This document shows positions 21,891-32,159 of a DNA stretch of 64,000 bases, piece after piece (within the stretch, counting starts at the first letter, position 1; the number at the start of each line of letters is the position of its first letter). Source of the stretch: Prorocentrum cordatum. Lineage: Eukaryota; Sar; Dinophyceae; Prorocentrales; Prorocentraceae. The position numbers were made by a program, and so were the translations under genes. The notes below the pieces were generated by a model. The model was given only the letters and a program-made list of their open reading frames with translations. It ran no database searches and was not told where the DNA came from. The stretch is taken from assembly GCA_963575745.1 (NCBI GenBank), contig CAUYUJ010017925.1, positions 1 through 64,000 of the forward strand, written 5' to 3'.

Positions 21891-23500
21891 GTGCCTCTCG
21901 CCACGGAGTGGCCGAGTGTGCCCTCGGGTCTTTGCCCAATCCCTGGAGCCTCAGCCCTCAAAACTCGGTGCACGGGCTAAAGCCCACCACGGTCATGAGC
22001 AACGGCCCTGTGCTGCCGGCAGGCACGCGCGGCCGCACTGCACCAACAGCAGAACAGGTCCAGGGCTCACCCTGCCCAACACGACTTGGGCACACCTGTC
22101 AATTACCTTTCAACTCAAGTGCCGCTCCGGGGTGGGAGCGGAGGGAATCGGAATCCGCGGCACTTGAGCCCAAAAGGCAACAGGATGCTCCTCTGCTACC
22201 CAGCCCCCTCAACTGCTGCGGAAGCCATCTCGGACACTCTTGCTTCACGACCTCAACTGTTGCGGAAGTCAACACGGACACCCTTGCTTCACGACATGTC
22301 ACTGCTGCGGAAGCCATCAGAATTTGTGTCAATGGAAATCTTGACGCAAACAGGGTTCGAAGAAGTTGTGTCAATGGAAATCTTGACGCAAACAGCCCAG
22401 GCTTACTTCCTTAGTCTTCTTACGCATTCTGGGGCACCTGAAAGAACCACATCACCAGCAGTGGAAATGGCCAGAGTCACGTGCTTCCGCCAGCTCCCGC
22501 CGAGACCCTACGCTTCCGCCAGCTCCCGCCGAGACCCCTCCACCAGCACGCGCCACCCCAAGACCCTGGGAACTGCGAGCAGTTCGTCGGCCGTCGGCCT
22601 TAAAACTTGTGCCTCACGCACAACCGACGGTTTTGCGTGCAGCACAAGTTACCAGGCACACCGACCGATCCCAGGGGCAGGAAGACGCATGCACCAGGAC
22701 TCAGGAGGAGCATCAGACGAGGACCTGGCGCCACCACACTTACCACTGGTAGGCGTGATGCAACGAAGGGAACGGGCCTACCGCGCCACCTGGTAGCCCA
22801 GGGGTCACCCCTGACCAGGCTGCCCAGTGCGACCACACTGGGACAGGCGCACCCCGCACTGGGGCAACGCTGGCAAGCCAGCCCCCAGTGCCACACGGGG
22901 TACGGGCTACCAATGCCACCATGGTGCACGGGCAGGAGCTCACCATGGTCACCAGCACTGGCCAAACCCCAACGCTGCAACCCGCCAGTGTCACGCCCCC
23001 TTTCTCTTTCTTCACACGTCGCCACGGCCACGTCCGCACTGAGCATTGAAGAACATCCCCAACGGTGCCCCCCGTCAGTTCTCGTCATCGTCGTCCTCGC
23101 AAGCCACCTCAATCATCGACGTCACGGACAGCTCGTCGGCATGGCAGTAGCGCAAGAAGGCACAAGAGGCGGGCCCCGCGCAAGGCAGCCGCTCGCCCTG
23201 TGTGTCGGCGGCGAGCCCGGGGGGAGGTGGGAAGGGACGGGCGTTCTCAGGCAGAAGACTCGGAAGTCCACTGGCCTTCCGAGAAGTCTCCTGGGCCCTC
23301 CCCGAAGACGCAGAGAACTTCTCCGCAGGCGCCAGGGCTTCTGAGAAGAACCGCCGCCTCCTGAGAAGGCCTTCTCCTTCTCACTTCTCCCCTCGCTCAC
23401 CGCCGATACTGTGCATGTCGGATGCCGGCTGGGGGCTCCGCCCGAGCGGCTCTGTGGAGGGCGCCTGGGGCAGAGGCGCCCTGCCGCCCGCAGCTGCAGC
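21891..23500. other. Short duplications and hairpins, no gene recognised
   Basis: 22208-22322 holds about three ~54-bp copies with CTGCTGCGGAAG and CTTGCTTCACGAC. 22325-22395 holds two ~50-bp copies with GTGTCAATGGAAATCTTGAC. TTCCGCCAGCTCCCGCCGAG is duplicated at about 22486 and 22509. 22605-22651 is an inverted repeat (AACTTGTGC...GCACAAGTT with inner CACGCA...TGCGTG). The 22086-22796 open frame is a by-product of the direct repeats. Confidence 0.6.
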
Positions 23501-23508
23501 AGTCCACG

Positions 23509-23695
23509 CGAGGAGGAGGAGGAGGAGGAGGAGGAGGAGGAGGAGGAGGAGGAGGAGGAGGAGGAGGAGGAGGAGGAGGAGGAGGAGGAGGGAGGAGGAG
23601 GAGGAGGGAGGAGGAGGAGGAGGAGGAGGAGGAGGAGAAGGAGGAGGAGGAGGAGGAGGGAGGAGGAGGAGGAGGAGGAGGAGGAGGACAGCTCG
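23509..23695 (+). repeat. (GGA)n microsatellite
   Basis: About 185 bp of GGA triplets with a few interruptions. All frames on both strands are open. It lies upstream of the retrotransposon, separated from the TCC tract at 23813-23856 by ~115 bp of GC-rich sequence. Confidence 0.97.
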
Positions 23696-23812
23696 GGGTG
23701 CGGCGCCGCGCGGCCGGCGGCCTCGCCGCCCGCCGTGGGCGGCGGGCGACCTGGGCCGCGGGCTGCTGGGGCCGTGCCACGTCGAGCCCAATCCGACGGG
23801 GCCAGGAGCCCA

Positions 23813-23856
23813 GTCCTCCTCCTCCTCCTCCTCCTCCTCCTCCTCCTCCTCCTCCC
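23813..23856 (+). repeat. (TCC)n tract at the 5' edge of the LINE
   Basis: About 14 TCC units end at about 23856, where the unique LINE sequence begins. The same repeat in the same orientation starts again at about 30668 beyond the LINE 3' end. Confidence 0.9.
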
Positions 23857-24010
23857 TCAAGCAACTTGGGCTCGAGCACCATTTTGGAGCTCTCCGAGCC
23901 CAGCTCTCACCACCGCCACGAGGTGCTTGGGGGGCAACCAGTCAGCTGCGCCAGCGCGCAGCCCCGCTGCCCGAGCCTGCGCAGGAGATCTGGTTGGCGA
24001 AGAGTGAGAG

Positions 24011-25120
24011 ATGGGAAGGTCGAAGGCTACGGCAACAGCTACGGATCGACAGCCCATGCCAGCGCGTCTTTGGTCCACGTGCCACGGCTGCAATAGGCAC
24101 GAGTGGAACGACATGCTGGCTTCTAATTCGAACAAGTGCTCGCGCTGTTTTCGGCCAGTGAAGATCTACAAGCCGAAGAATGCAGTCAACGATGCAGGGC
24201 CAGGAGGTAAAGGCGGCAGCGGACGCAGTGGCGGTGCGGCAGGAGGCAACCTGCTTCAGCTCGCCGTGGCGCCGCCCCCTGTCGACATCCTCACCCAGGC
24301 CCTCGGCGTCACCAGCGACCCGTTGCTGAAGGCGGCTCTCACGGCAGCCATCCAGCAGCAGGTGAAGCCAGCCGCCCCTCCTCTGACAGCCGAGGAGGCT
24401 GTAAGGAGGGCAGCGAACGCCTGGAAGGACGCCAATTACAAGCATGATCAAGCAGTACAGCAGGTCAGTCGATGCCGCGAGGCATTGCTTCGCGCCGAGT
24501 CCAGGGAGAGCGAGACCGTGCGTGTGCTGGCAGAGGCAGAGATCGCTCGCAAGTTGGCCGCCCAGGCCCTCGCAGCGCAGGCAGGCTTCACAGCCGTGCC
24601 AGCAGGCGAGGCCAACGGGCAGCAGGCCAAAGGTATGCAGGCGAATGACAAAGTCAAGTTAGAGCTCGACTGGGACGCTGATTTCTTCGAGAAGGTTCGG
24701 TCGGGTGAGTACGAGTGCGAGGGCACAGAGAAAGAGGAGTTGCTCAAGCTGGAGGCTCATTTGCAGGCGACGCAGAGGGACCTCAGCAGCAAGAGCGACA
24801 CCATCACGTCCTGGAGGGACAAGATCAAGTCGATGCAGCAGGCGGTCACGGAGCGGCACCTCAAGAAGCGCAAGGCCGAGGGCGGCGGCGCTGCTGAGGC
24901 GACGGCCCCGCCTGCTGCGGCGCCCACGGCCGAGGCCAGCGCGCCGCCCAGCACGGCAACGGGCACCGAGGCAGCAGGCGCGGCCGCAGCCGAACGGGCC
25001 GCGGCGATCGAGGCGGAGGTGCAGCGCATCAGGAAGGCGAAGGAGGCGGCGACGGCAGCAGCGGCGCAGGCGGCGCAGGCAGCAGCCAACGCCGCCAGCG
25101 GCCCGACCGCTGCGGCGTGA
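24011..25120 (+). CDS. LINE ORF1: zinc-ribbon-like, Ala-rich coiled-coil protein
   Basis: 369 residues from ATG 24011 to TGA 25118-25120. Near the N-terminus a four-cysteine pattern (C26, C29, C45, C48; CHGC ... CSRC) looks like a zinc ribbon and could bind nucleic acid. A Gly-rich linker follows (about 65-80), then a long charged Ala/Gln/Glu/Arg-rich part (about 120-290) likely to form coiled coil, and an Ala/Pro-rich tail with an AAERAAAIEAEVQRIRKAKE helix. By analogy with LINE ORF1 proteins it would package element RNA; that role is inferred from position and composition, since I do not recognise a named family. The next frame continues open straight after the TGA without an ATG. Confidence 0.8.
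   Translation: MGRSKATATATDRQPMPARLWSTCHGCNRHEWNDMLASNSNKCSRCFRPVKIYKPKNAVNDAGPGGKGGSGRSGGAAGGNLLQLAVAPPPVDILTQALGVTSDPLLKAALTAAIQQQVKPAAPPLTAEEAVRRAANAWKDANYKHDQAVQQVSRCREALLRAESRESETVRVLAEAEIARKLAAQALAAQAGFTAVPAGEANGQQAKGMQANDKVKLELDWDADFFEKVRSGEYECEGTEKEELLKLEAHLQATQRDLSSKSDTITSWRDKIKSMQQAVTERHLKKRKAEGGGAAEATAPPAAAPTAEASAPPSTATGTEAAGAAAAERAAAIEAEVQRIRKAKEAATAAAAQAAQAAANAASGPTAAA
25118..25120 (+). other. Single in-frame TGA between ORF1 and ORF2
   Basis: ORF1 and ORF2 share one reading frame. TGA 25118-25120 is the only stop between 24011 and 27685 in that frame, and no ATG occurs before the endonuclease domain. This suggests stop readthrough, reinitiation, or a mutation splitting what was one ORF. 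Confidence 0.85.
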
Positions 25121-28100
25121 TCGTCATCGGGGCCGAGTTCGGCCCCTTCGAGGCCTGCGGGGACGCCTTCCCCCTGCGAGGCCTCCGGCACCAGTTTGGG
25201 AGGTACTTCGGCATTCTCGGCGTCGGCAGGTTCATCTTCGAGCCCTACTACGCCATCTTCTGCAGCTTCAGCGAGAGCAGCCAGGGAGCCTGACACCAGC
25301 ACCTCAGCAGGGGAGGCGTCTGGACCGCGACCTGCCACTTCTCGTTCGAGGCGATCGGCCACTGCGTCGGATGGGGACGCATCGGCATCGGTCACGCAGA
25401 TCTCTTTCAGCAACGTCACAATCCTCGGTCGCAAGTCGTGGGACTACCTGTGCCACCTGCATGCGGCCAAAGTGTTCCAGCATTTCGCCATCTGTGAGAG
25501 TCACATCGGCGAGAAGGCAGCAACGGAGTGGAAGAAGAAAGCACGCTTAGCTAAGTTTAGGTGCCACTTGAATGCAGCACGGCCTACAGGGCGCCGATGC
25601 CTCACAGCTTCGGGGCAGTCGCGCGCCACGGAAGGTGGAGAAATCTTCCTATCTGAGGGCCATCGTCAGACTCATTTGTTGTCAGAACATAGCAGCGACC
25701 TGTCTAAGTTATGCTCGGAGGGTATGAGTATGCTTGACGGTTTCATTCCTGTTGTTGTGAGGCAGCGTGGGTATAGCATTGTAGTTTGTACTTTTTACGG
25801 GCATCATTCCCAGGGATACAGTGGGCAAAACCTCGAGCGCCTGTCCAAGCTCGGGGCCCTCTTGCAGGCCCTTCATCTTCCCTGGGTGGTGCTCGGCGAT
25901 TTTAACATGTCATCTTTGACGCTCTCGTCGGGCGGCTTCTTGGGGAACATCGGGGCGTCAGTGCTCAAGGCTCCCGTCGAGCACACCTGCGTGAGCAAGA
26001 GTGGTGCGTCTCACATCGATTACGTTCTAGCGTCGCCGTCAGCCATTCCGTATATACTAGGAGTGCAAGCGATCCAGGACGTGCCGTGGAAACCCCACTG
26101 TGCGCTCGTGCTGCAGCTTCGGAGTTCAGGGGAGCAATTGATTACTCGGTCCCTTTTGCTTCCCGAGAGATTGCCGCAGGTAGGTGGGCCTCAGGCTCAG
26201 GTACAGAATGGGTCTCGGTCGTCTCAGGCTCGCTCGAAGCAGTTGGCCCAACAGGCGATAGCGCGTGAAAAACACATCGCCATAGTGTCTGAGCTTTTCG
26301 GTGATATCTTAGAACCAGTTTCCACGGGTAGTGAAGCGAATCCTAGCTCTCAGCAACCCCTTCTCGGTACAGATCCGTCCAGCGTCCCCTTGATGCCAGA
26401 TGATCCCGAGACTTGGGTGGGTTGCCATTTCGACATGTGTGAAGATGAGGTTGACCCGTGGGCAGGAGAGTCCAGCTTTGTGGGCCCCACGGTCACCTCT
26501 ACCTCTACTCCCTCGTCCTCCTCCCTCGGCTCTCACTCGGCTACGACGGGAGGCGCTCCTGTGAATCTAGGTGCCTCGTCGAATCCAGATTCGAGTAAAG
26601 CAGTAGATGATGGTGAGACCCCCTCAAGCGAGCGAGATCCCCAATTTAACGAGGCCACCCCTTCCCCGTTCCCCTCCTCTGCCGCTGCTGCTGCTGCTCC
26701 TGCTTTCGCGCTCCCCTCGGATCTGTGGCCCTTGGCTCGAGCTCAGGCAGGTTTCTGTCCTCAGGCCGAGCACCAGGTTTGGGGGCCCGTTCGCGCGTCG
26801 CTGGCATTCCAAGTGGGAGGCCCTCACGTTTTACATGTCAGCGGGGCATATGCAGCATGGATCAATAGTGTGGAATATATGCATCAGGTGCACCATGACT
26901 TGGACCCGTCCAACAAACCTTCGAGATCAGAAGGGCCCAAGCTGGTGACTCATCGTGTGAAGCAGAGTGAACATTATCGTGATATGGCGCTGCAAGACGT
27001 TGCAGCCAACTGGTGGGGAAGAGTTCAGGTTATTCTGCACAAGTTAGCACAGCATAAGAGACGTTCCAACGGCTTGAGTCAGACCGAAGCGCCGGCCGTT
27101 GCCGGCGCTAAGCTAGCTGGGCAGCCACCTGGTTCAGCTTCCAAGTCAGTCGGCAAGAAGCCAGATGCAACGAATTGGACGTCTTGGCTCACAGTTCTCA
27201 CGGAGCTCCGAGATATCCCCTTCCAACAGCTGGATCTGTACGCACAGGAGGCTTTGGCAGTGGCAAGAAGAGCACGTGGACATGCTATTTCAATTTCAGT
27301 TGCAGAGTTCAAAGAATGGATTGGCAAAAACGAACATACGGGTGCGATTTTTCGGACTACGAAAGAGACCCCAGCTGCTGAGCAAGAGTATTCTACCTCC
27401 GAGGGTGCCATTTTCCATCCCAAGGACGTGGTGGACCATAAGGCTCAGCACTGGCACTCTTTATGGACGTCGAGAACGCCGCAGTCGGTTCCAGCAATTC
27501 GTGAGTTGTTCGATCGTATCAGATGGCATTCGGCCTCGGAACCCTTGACGCCGCTCACCATCGACGATATCAGAGCTGCTGTCAAGCAGAGCAGGACAAA
27601 GAGTCGATCGGCTTTCGCCGATCGACTTCGAGCGCCTGCCCGACCAGGCGCTGGCGGATCTGGCAGTACTGTATACGATGTGTGAGCAATGTCAAACTTG
27701 GCCATGGCAACTCTTGCCAGTACTGGGACGGCTGCTACCCAAAAAGAGTGCAGGCAATCGAGTTATCGGTCTAATATGTATGGTATGTCGAGTATGGTCG
27801 CTGTCGCGAGAGCCTCTCATTCGGGACTGGGCTGCGGCAAGCTCAACCGACTGGGAGGCGGCGATGGCAGGCAACTCAGCGTTGCGTGAAGCATATATGC
27901 GAGCTCTTGACGAGGAGCTTTTCACCAAGCTGAAGGCGGCGCATGGGCATGGATTATTAGATATACAGTCTTTTTACGACGAAATGGAGTGGTCTGTTTT
28001 AGTGGATGGAGCGATCAAATATGGCTTTCCACCAGTAATGTCAGGGCTGGAGCTGCAAACCTGTGCTGGACCACGACTTCTGGATCAAGGGGATGCAGTA

Positions 28101-30623
28101 TCTTGCCCATTTCAGGGCACGCGCAGTATCATACAGGGTTTGAGAAGTGGGACGAGGATCGCAAAAATGGTAACCAATATGATCATGTCTCGGCTTACGG
28201 TGTGTCACCCACAGCTGCTGGAAAGACTCTGGATTGATGATCTTTCTCAGACAGCTGTAGGGTCACGGGCCTCGGTGCGAGAAAATCTAGTGGACGGTAT
28301 CACGTCGACGAACGATCTGCTCTCAGAATATTCTCTCCAGCTGGCAAAGAAAAGCACGGTCGCATGTTCAGATATGCGCGACGCCAAGTTTGTCCAACAA
28401 CGATTGCGGAGACGAGGCATCCATGTGGTAGCCGTGCCACAAATGTCTTACCTTGGTGTTGATCTGGCGAGTGGCAAAAGGCTGGGACGAGCTACGCGAC
28501 GGAAACGGTTTGCCAATGCTCTCAAGCAACATCACAAAGTCCGACGATACGCTTTTGCGTCCAAACGTTTTCGAGTCTTGCAGAAAGTGGAATTGGCAAG
28601 GCCGCAGGCAGGTGCGAGGTACGGCCACCAGGTGCACGGGCTCCCAGCATCGTCACTACTGCACCTTCGGCGACGCCTTGGCGCAGTGTGCGGAGGCCAT
28701 CGGCGAGGACGATGTCTGACAACCTTGTTAGATATCAGAGCACCAGGCGCTGATCCAGGGTATGCTCTGCCTCGTCAGTGCCTTGCTGAATGGTTGCGTG
28801 TATGGCTTGAGGTACCGCGTTTTCGAGTACCAGTATCGAAAGTATGGAGCGCCACAGTGTCAGAGTTTCAGCAGCTGGAGCCATGTCACAGGGCTCGTCA
28901 CATCAGAGGTCCTCTCACCGCGGTTGTGCATTATCTTCTTGACGCAGGGTGGGAGATCCCTCAGCCAGCCCTTTGGTATCAAGCAGCTGACACCGACGGG
29001 CGCCAAGATGGATGGAATTTCGACGGACCAGAATTTCAAGGCAGTGATCAAGCAGTGGAGTTGCTGGACGCTTTTGCTCGTTCGATACAGCAGAGGCAAT
29101 GGCGACAGGCAGCTGCTTCTACTTTCTGTGGAGGTGGCATGGAAGAAGGAGTCGACAATTTCAGTTTGAGGAAGCAGTTGTTTCGACTGGAGCAGATTCC
29201 CAAGGTGGGGCGTCGGTTGGCACATCTGCTACTTACCATAGTTGTCGGGGGAGCTTGGCCAGCAGCGCGTAAAGCAGAGGCTGGGTACAAAGTTCCCGCA
29301 GTGTGTTCAAGATGTGGAGAAGGCCCAGAGACGCCCAAGCACCGTTTCTGGGCATGTCGGTGCAATTCAGGTTCAGCAGCATATGACTTATCTCGAGACA
29401 TCTGCCACAAAGCGCTGACGCAAGGAGATAGTATGGAGTGCTACTGGTATCGAGGGCTTCTTCCCTCGCATCTCACAGCTGTGGACCCTCCTCCGAGTGA
29501 GGAGTGCTGGCAGGTCAGCCACAACGACGACCTCAACCAGCACTACTTCGGCGAGGGTTCCGAGCTGGAGCCCCTTCTGATTCATGGCGATGCTTCAGGC
29601 GGCTGCGATACTCATGATCCTCGACTTCGTCGGATTGGGTTAGCTGTATCGGCTGTAGGAGAAGAGCCTGGACCAGATTCCAAATTTGTTTTCGGGCCAC
29701 TGCCTGGACCCAGGCAAACGGTTCCAAGAGGTGAACTACTGGCCCTGCTCCTAGGGGTACGGTGGTCTTCAGGTTGCATGGTTTTCATTACGGACAACGA
29801 GGAGGTGTGCCGAGGATGGTGGTCTCAACTGTTCCTCAAGCCCCAGGGTACCAACGCCGACCTCTGGCGCGACCTTGGCGCGGAGCTCCGATCCCAGGAT
29901 CGGCACCACACGCAGGTAGCGGTGGTCAAGGTCCCGTCCCACGTCTCGGGCGAGGAGGTGGTCGACCGCGGCCTCGTCAGCCGCTTTGTGGCTGGCAACG
30001 TCTTCGTCGACGAGCTGGCCGCCGTGGCTGCGCGAGCTGCGCGCGTGCCCGAGGCTCAGAGGGCGAGAGTGCACAGAGTGGAGCATGAGATAAGCCTCAT
30101 TCGGCAGAGACTTCTGAGAGCTACGCTCGACGCCGCCGCTCAGGATGAGAAAAAGAAGGTCCCCAGGTCTGCCCGCCTTCCAGCCAGGGCCCCTCCTCCT
30201 GCCCCTGCCACGGTGGCCCTTTTTTGCTCGGCCCATCGTCTCTCGGAGTGCGGAAAAAAATGTTTAGTTTGCCGAGGGTCCACGACGGTGGCAGCGACTA
30301 AGGAGTTTCTTGGGTCGCCCTGTTTTCAACTAGAGTTGCAGACTGCGGGGGTTTTCAGGGTGCCTCGGGGGGAGCGTTTACATCTCGCTGGAGGATGGGT
30401 TCACCCGTCTCACATGACGATGTATAATGAAGTGTTGTCTCTCTGGTATTGTGCGGCGTGCGGTTCCTACCATCAGCAGCAGATCCGTGGTTTGGCTGAT
30501 GAGTGCAAGGCCCCACCCAGAGCCCCACTTACCAAGAATCGGCGAGAATATCTCGACCGAATTTCCAGAGGTCTTATGCCCAAAGTTCTCAGCAAAGCTG
30601 AGAAGGCGGCTAGATCCTCCTAA
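25121..30623 (+). CDS. LINE ORF2: endonuclease-reverse transcriptase-RNase H polyprotein (one frame break)
   Basis: Frame 25121-27604 continues in the +1 frame from about 27606 to TAA 30621-30623; removing one base gives 1833 residues. A Ser/Ala-rich leader precedes an APE-type endonuclease: GDFNM (Asp 25898-25900, Asn 25904-25906), SHIDYVLAS (Asp 26018-26020), WKPHCAL (His 26096-26098). After a Ser-rich linker comes the reverse transcriptase: LLDIQSFYDEMEW (motif A, 27957 on), SIIQGLRSGT (motif B), LWIDDLS (motif C, Asp pair 28236-28241). A CSRC...H...C knuckle lies at 29304-29357. RNase H has Asp 29589, Glu 29733, Asp 29793 and Asp 30009. The C-terminus has CLVC and CAAC motifs. It would nick target DNA and prime reverse transcription there. 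No ATG precedes the endonuclease; the first in-frame start-like codon is TTG 25196. Confidence 0.9.
27598..27610 (+). other. Frame break inside ORF2 at the start of the reverse transcriptase
   Basis: Upstream residues (TIDDIRAAVKQSRTKS) read in one frame; the expected continuation (DRLSPIDFERLPDQALADL) is found one base further on, starting at GAT 27606. The downstream frame is open and RT-like well upstream of ATG 27678, so that ATG is not a natural start. One extra base near 27605 explains the break. Confidence 0.8.
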
Positions 30624-30667
30624 TCCTTTAATTGAACTCGCTTCGCGATCGGTCTTATCTTATCTTA

Positions 30668-30822
30668 CCTCCTCCTCCTCCTCCTCCTCCTCCTCCTCCT
30701 CCTCCTCCCTCCTCCTCCTCCTCCTCCTCCTCCTCCTCCTCCTCCTCCTCCTCCTCCTCCTCCTCCCCCTCTCCGCCTCCTCCTCCTCCTCCTCCTCCTC
30801 CTCCTCCTCCTCCTCCTCCCAG
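30668..30822 (+). repeat. (TCC)n tract at the 3' edge of the LINE
   Basis: About 150 bp of TCC triplets with a few interruptions, same orientation as the tract ending at 23856. Confidence 0.95.
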
Positions 30823-30884
30823 GGCGCAGTCGAAGCGCTGTCACAAGGAACCCTCAACAAGGGGATCGGGGCCCCTCCCCTCCA

Positions 30885-31085
30885 CGAGTGAAGCCTCGCC
30901 TTCCCACCGAGAACCCGAGGAACGCCCGAGGCCCCTCTCTTCCGGAGGTGAAACTTCGACTTCCCATCGGAAGCCCGAGGAACGCCCGAGACAAGCTGCA
31001 AAACACGGAGGGAACACCGAGCTCCTCCCCGACGAACAGGGTTCCTTCTTCAGCGGCCCGACTGTATCCACGGCGGCCGGTGCAC
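30885..31085 (+). repeat. Dispersed repeat related to the 42-44 kb inverted duplication
   Basis: TTCCCA(C/T)CGxGAACCCGAGGAA, CAAGCTGCAAAACA and GGTTCCTTCTTCAGCGGCCC blocks match 43690-43800, and in reverse complement 42770-42880. GAACCCGAGGAACGCCCGAG is internally duplicated at about 30910 and 30970. Confidence 0.75.
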
Positions 31086-31189
31086 GGGCGGCGGGCGGAG
31101 GCCGGAGCCCGCTCGGCCAACCCTGCCGAAGAGTGGGGAGGAGAGGCCGCTGCCGCGCGCGCGGGCCGTCGCCGAGGCTGCGGCCTAAC

Positions 31190-31540
31190 GTCTTGGTCCT
31201 CCTCGGCTACTCCCTCTCCCTCTCACTCTCCCTCTATCTCTCCCTCTCCTTCTCCCCCTTGGGCCGCTCCTCACCTCCTCTTTCCTCTCCTCCTCCTGCC
31301 ACCGGACACCTCCCTGAGTCTCCGAGAGCCACCTGGAACTTGAAACAATATCATGACATCCTCCTCCTTCTCCTCTTCCTCCTCCGCTTTCCCTGCCGCC
31401 TCGCCTCTCTCTCCTCCTCCGCCTCCTCCCCCTCCTCCTCATCCCCTCCTCCTGCTTCTTCTCCTCCCCCTCTTTCCTCCCAGTCACCCTCCCCTCCCCG
31501 TCGTCAGCCCTCCTCCCCGCTTCTCTCCCCTGGGGGGACA
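31190..31540 (+). repeat. Pyrimidine-rich CTC/CCT tract
   Basis: CT- and CTC-rich low complexity with short unique insertions, for example 31320-31355. Facing the GGA tract downstream it could form a long imperfect hairpin. Confidence 0.75.
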
Positions 31541-32055
31541 GGGAGGAGGAGGAGGAGGAGGAGGAGGAGGAGGAGGAGGAGGAGGAGGAGGAGGAGGAGG
31601 AGGAGGAGGAGGAGGAGGGAGGAGGAGGAGGAGAGGAGGAGGAGGAGGAGGAGGAGGAGGAGGAGGGAGGAGGAGAGGAGGAGGAGGGAGGAGGAGGAGG
31701 AGGAGGAGGAGGAGCGGCGGCGGCGGCGGCGACGGAGACGGCGACCACGACTGGGGGCGGTGCGGCGGGGCGGCTCACGCGGCGTGGGTCCAGAGCGTCC
31801 GGAGCTGCCAGCGGAGCCGCCGTTGGCCCGCAGCGTGGCGCCAGCGCCTCCAGGGAGGGAAGGGGGGGGGGAAGGAGAGGAGGGAAGGGGGGGGCGAGGA
31901 GTGGCGGGAAAGAAAGGAGGGAAGGGGGGGGGGAAAGAGAGGAGGGAAGGGGGGACGAGGAGTGGCGGGAATGAGAGAGGAGGGGGAAGAGGAGGGAAGG
32001 AGGGAAAGAGAGGAGGGAAGGGGGGGGAAAGAGAAGAGAGGGAGGAGTGGCGGGA

Positions 32056-32127
<72 letters not shown>

Positions 32128-32150
32128 CTGATGATGATGATGAGGAGGAT
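31541..32150 (+). repeat. (GGA)n, G-rich ~36-bp units, then (GAT)n
   Basis: 31541-31715 is GGA triplets; 31855-32055 repeats GGGAAAGAGAGGAGGGAAGG with G runs and CGAGGAGTGGCGGGAA; 32057-32150 is GAT triplets. 31716-31854 is GC-rich with no recognised content. Open frames are compositional. Confidence 0.9.
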
Positions 32151-32159
32151 GAGGAGTAG

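Larger units (their letters stand above)
23857..30667 (+). mobile_element. Non-LTR (LINE-like) retrotransposon, near full length
   Basis: A ~6.8-kb element with a ~150-bp 5' region, ORF1 (24011-25120), ORF2 (25121-30623, one TGA and one frame break aside) and a ~45-bp 3' region ending in TCTTATCTTATCTTACC. No long terminal repeats are visible. Endonuclease, reverse transcriptase, RNase H and C-terminal Cys motifs are in LINE order, as in elements widely found in dinoflagellate genomes. Catalytic residues are intact, so the copy is probably young. Both edges abut TCC microsatellites, which hides any target-site duplication. Confidence 0.93.

Noticed and set aside
27678-30623. Separate reverse transcriptase gene starting at ATG 27678
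   Set aside because: Conserved RT residues continue upstream of this ATG in the same frame; it is the downstream part of a frame-broken ORF2.
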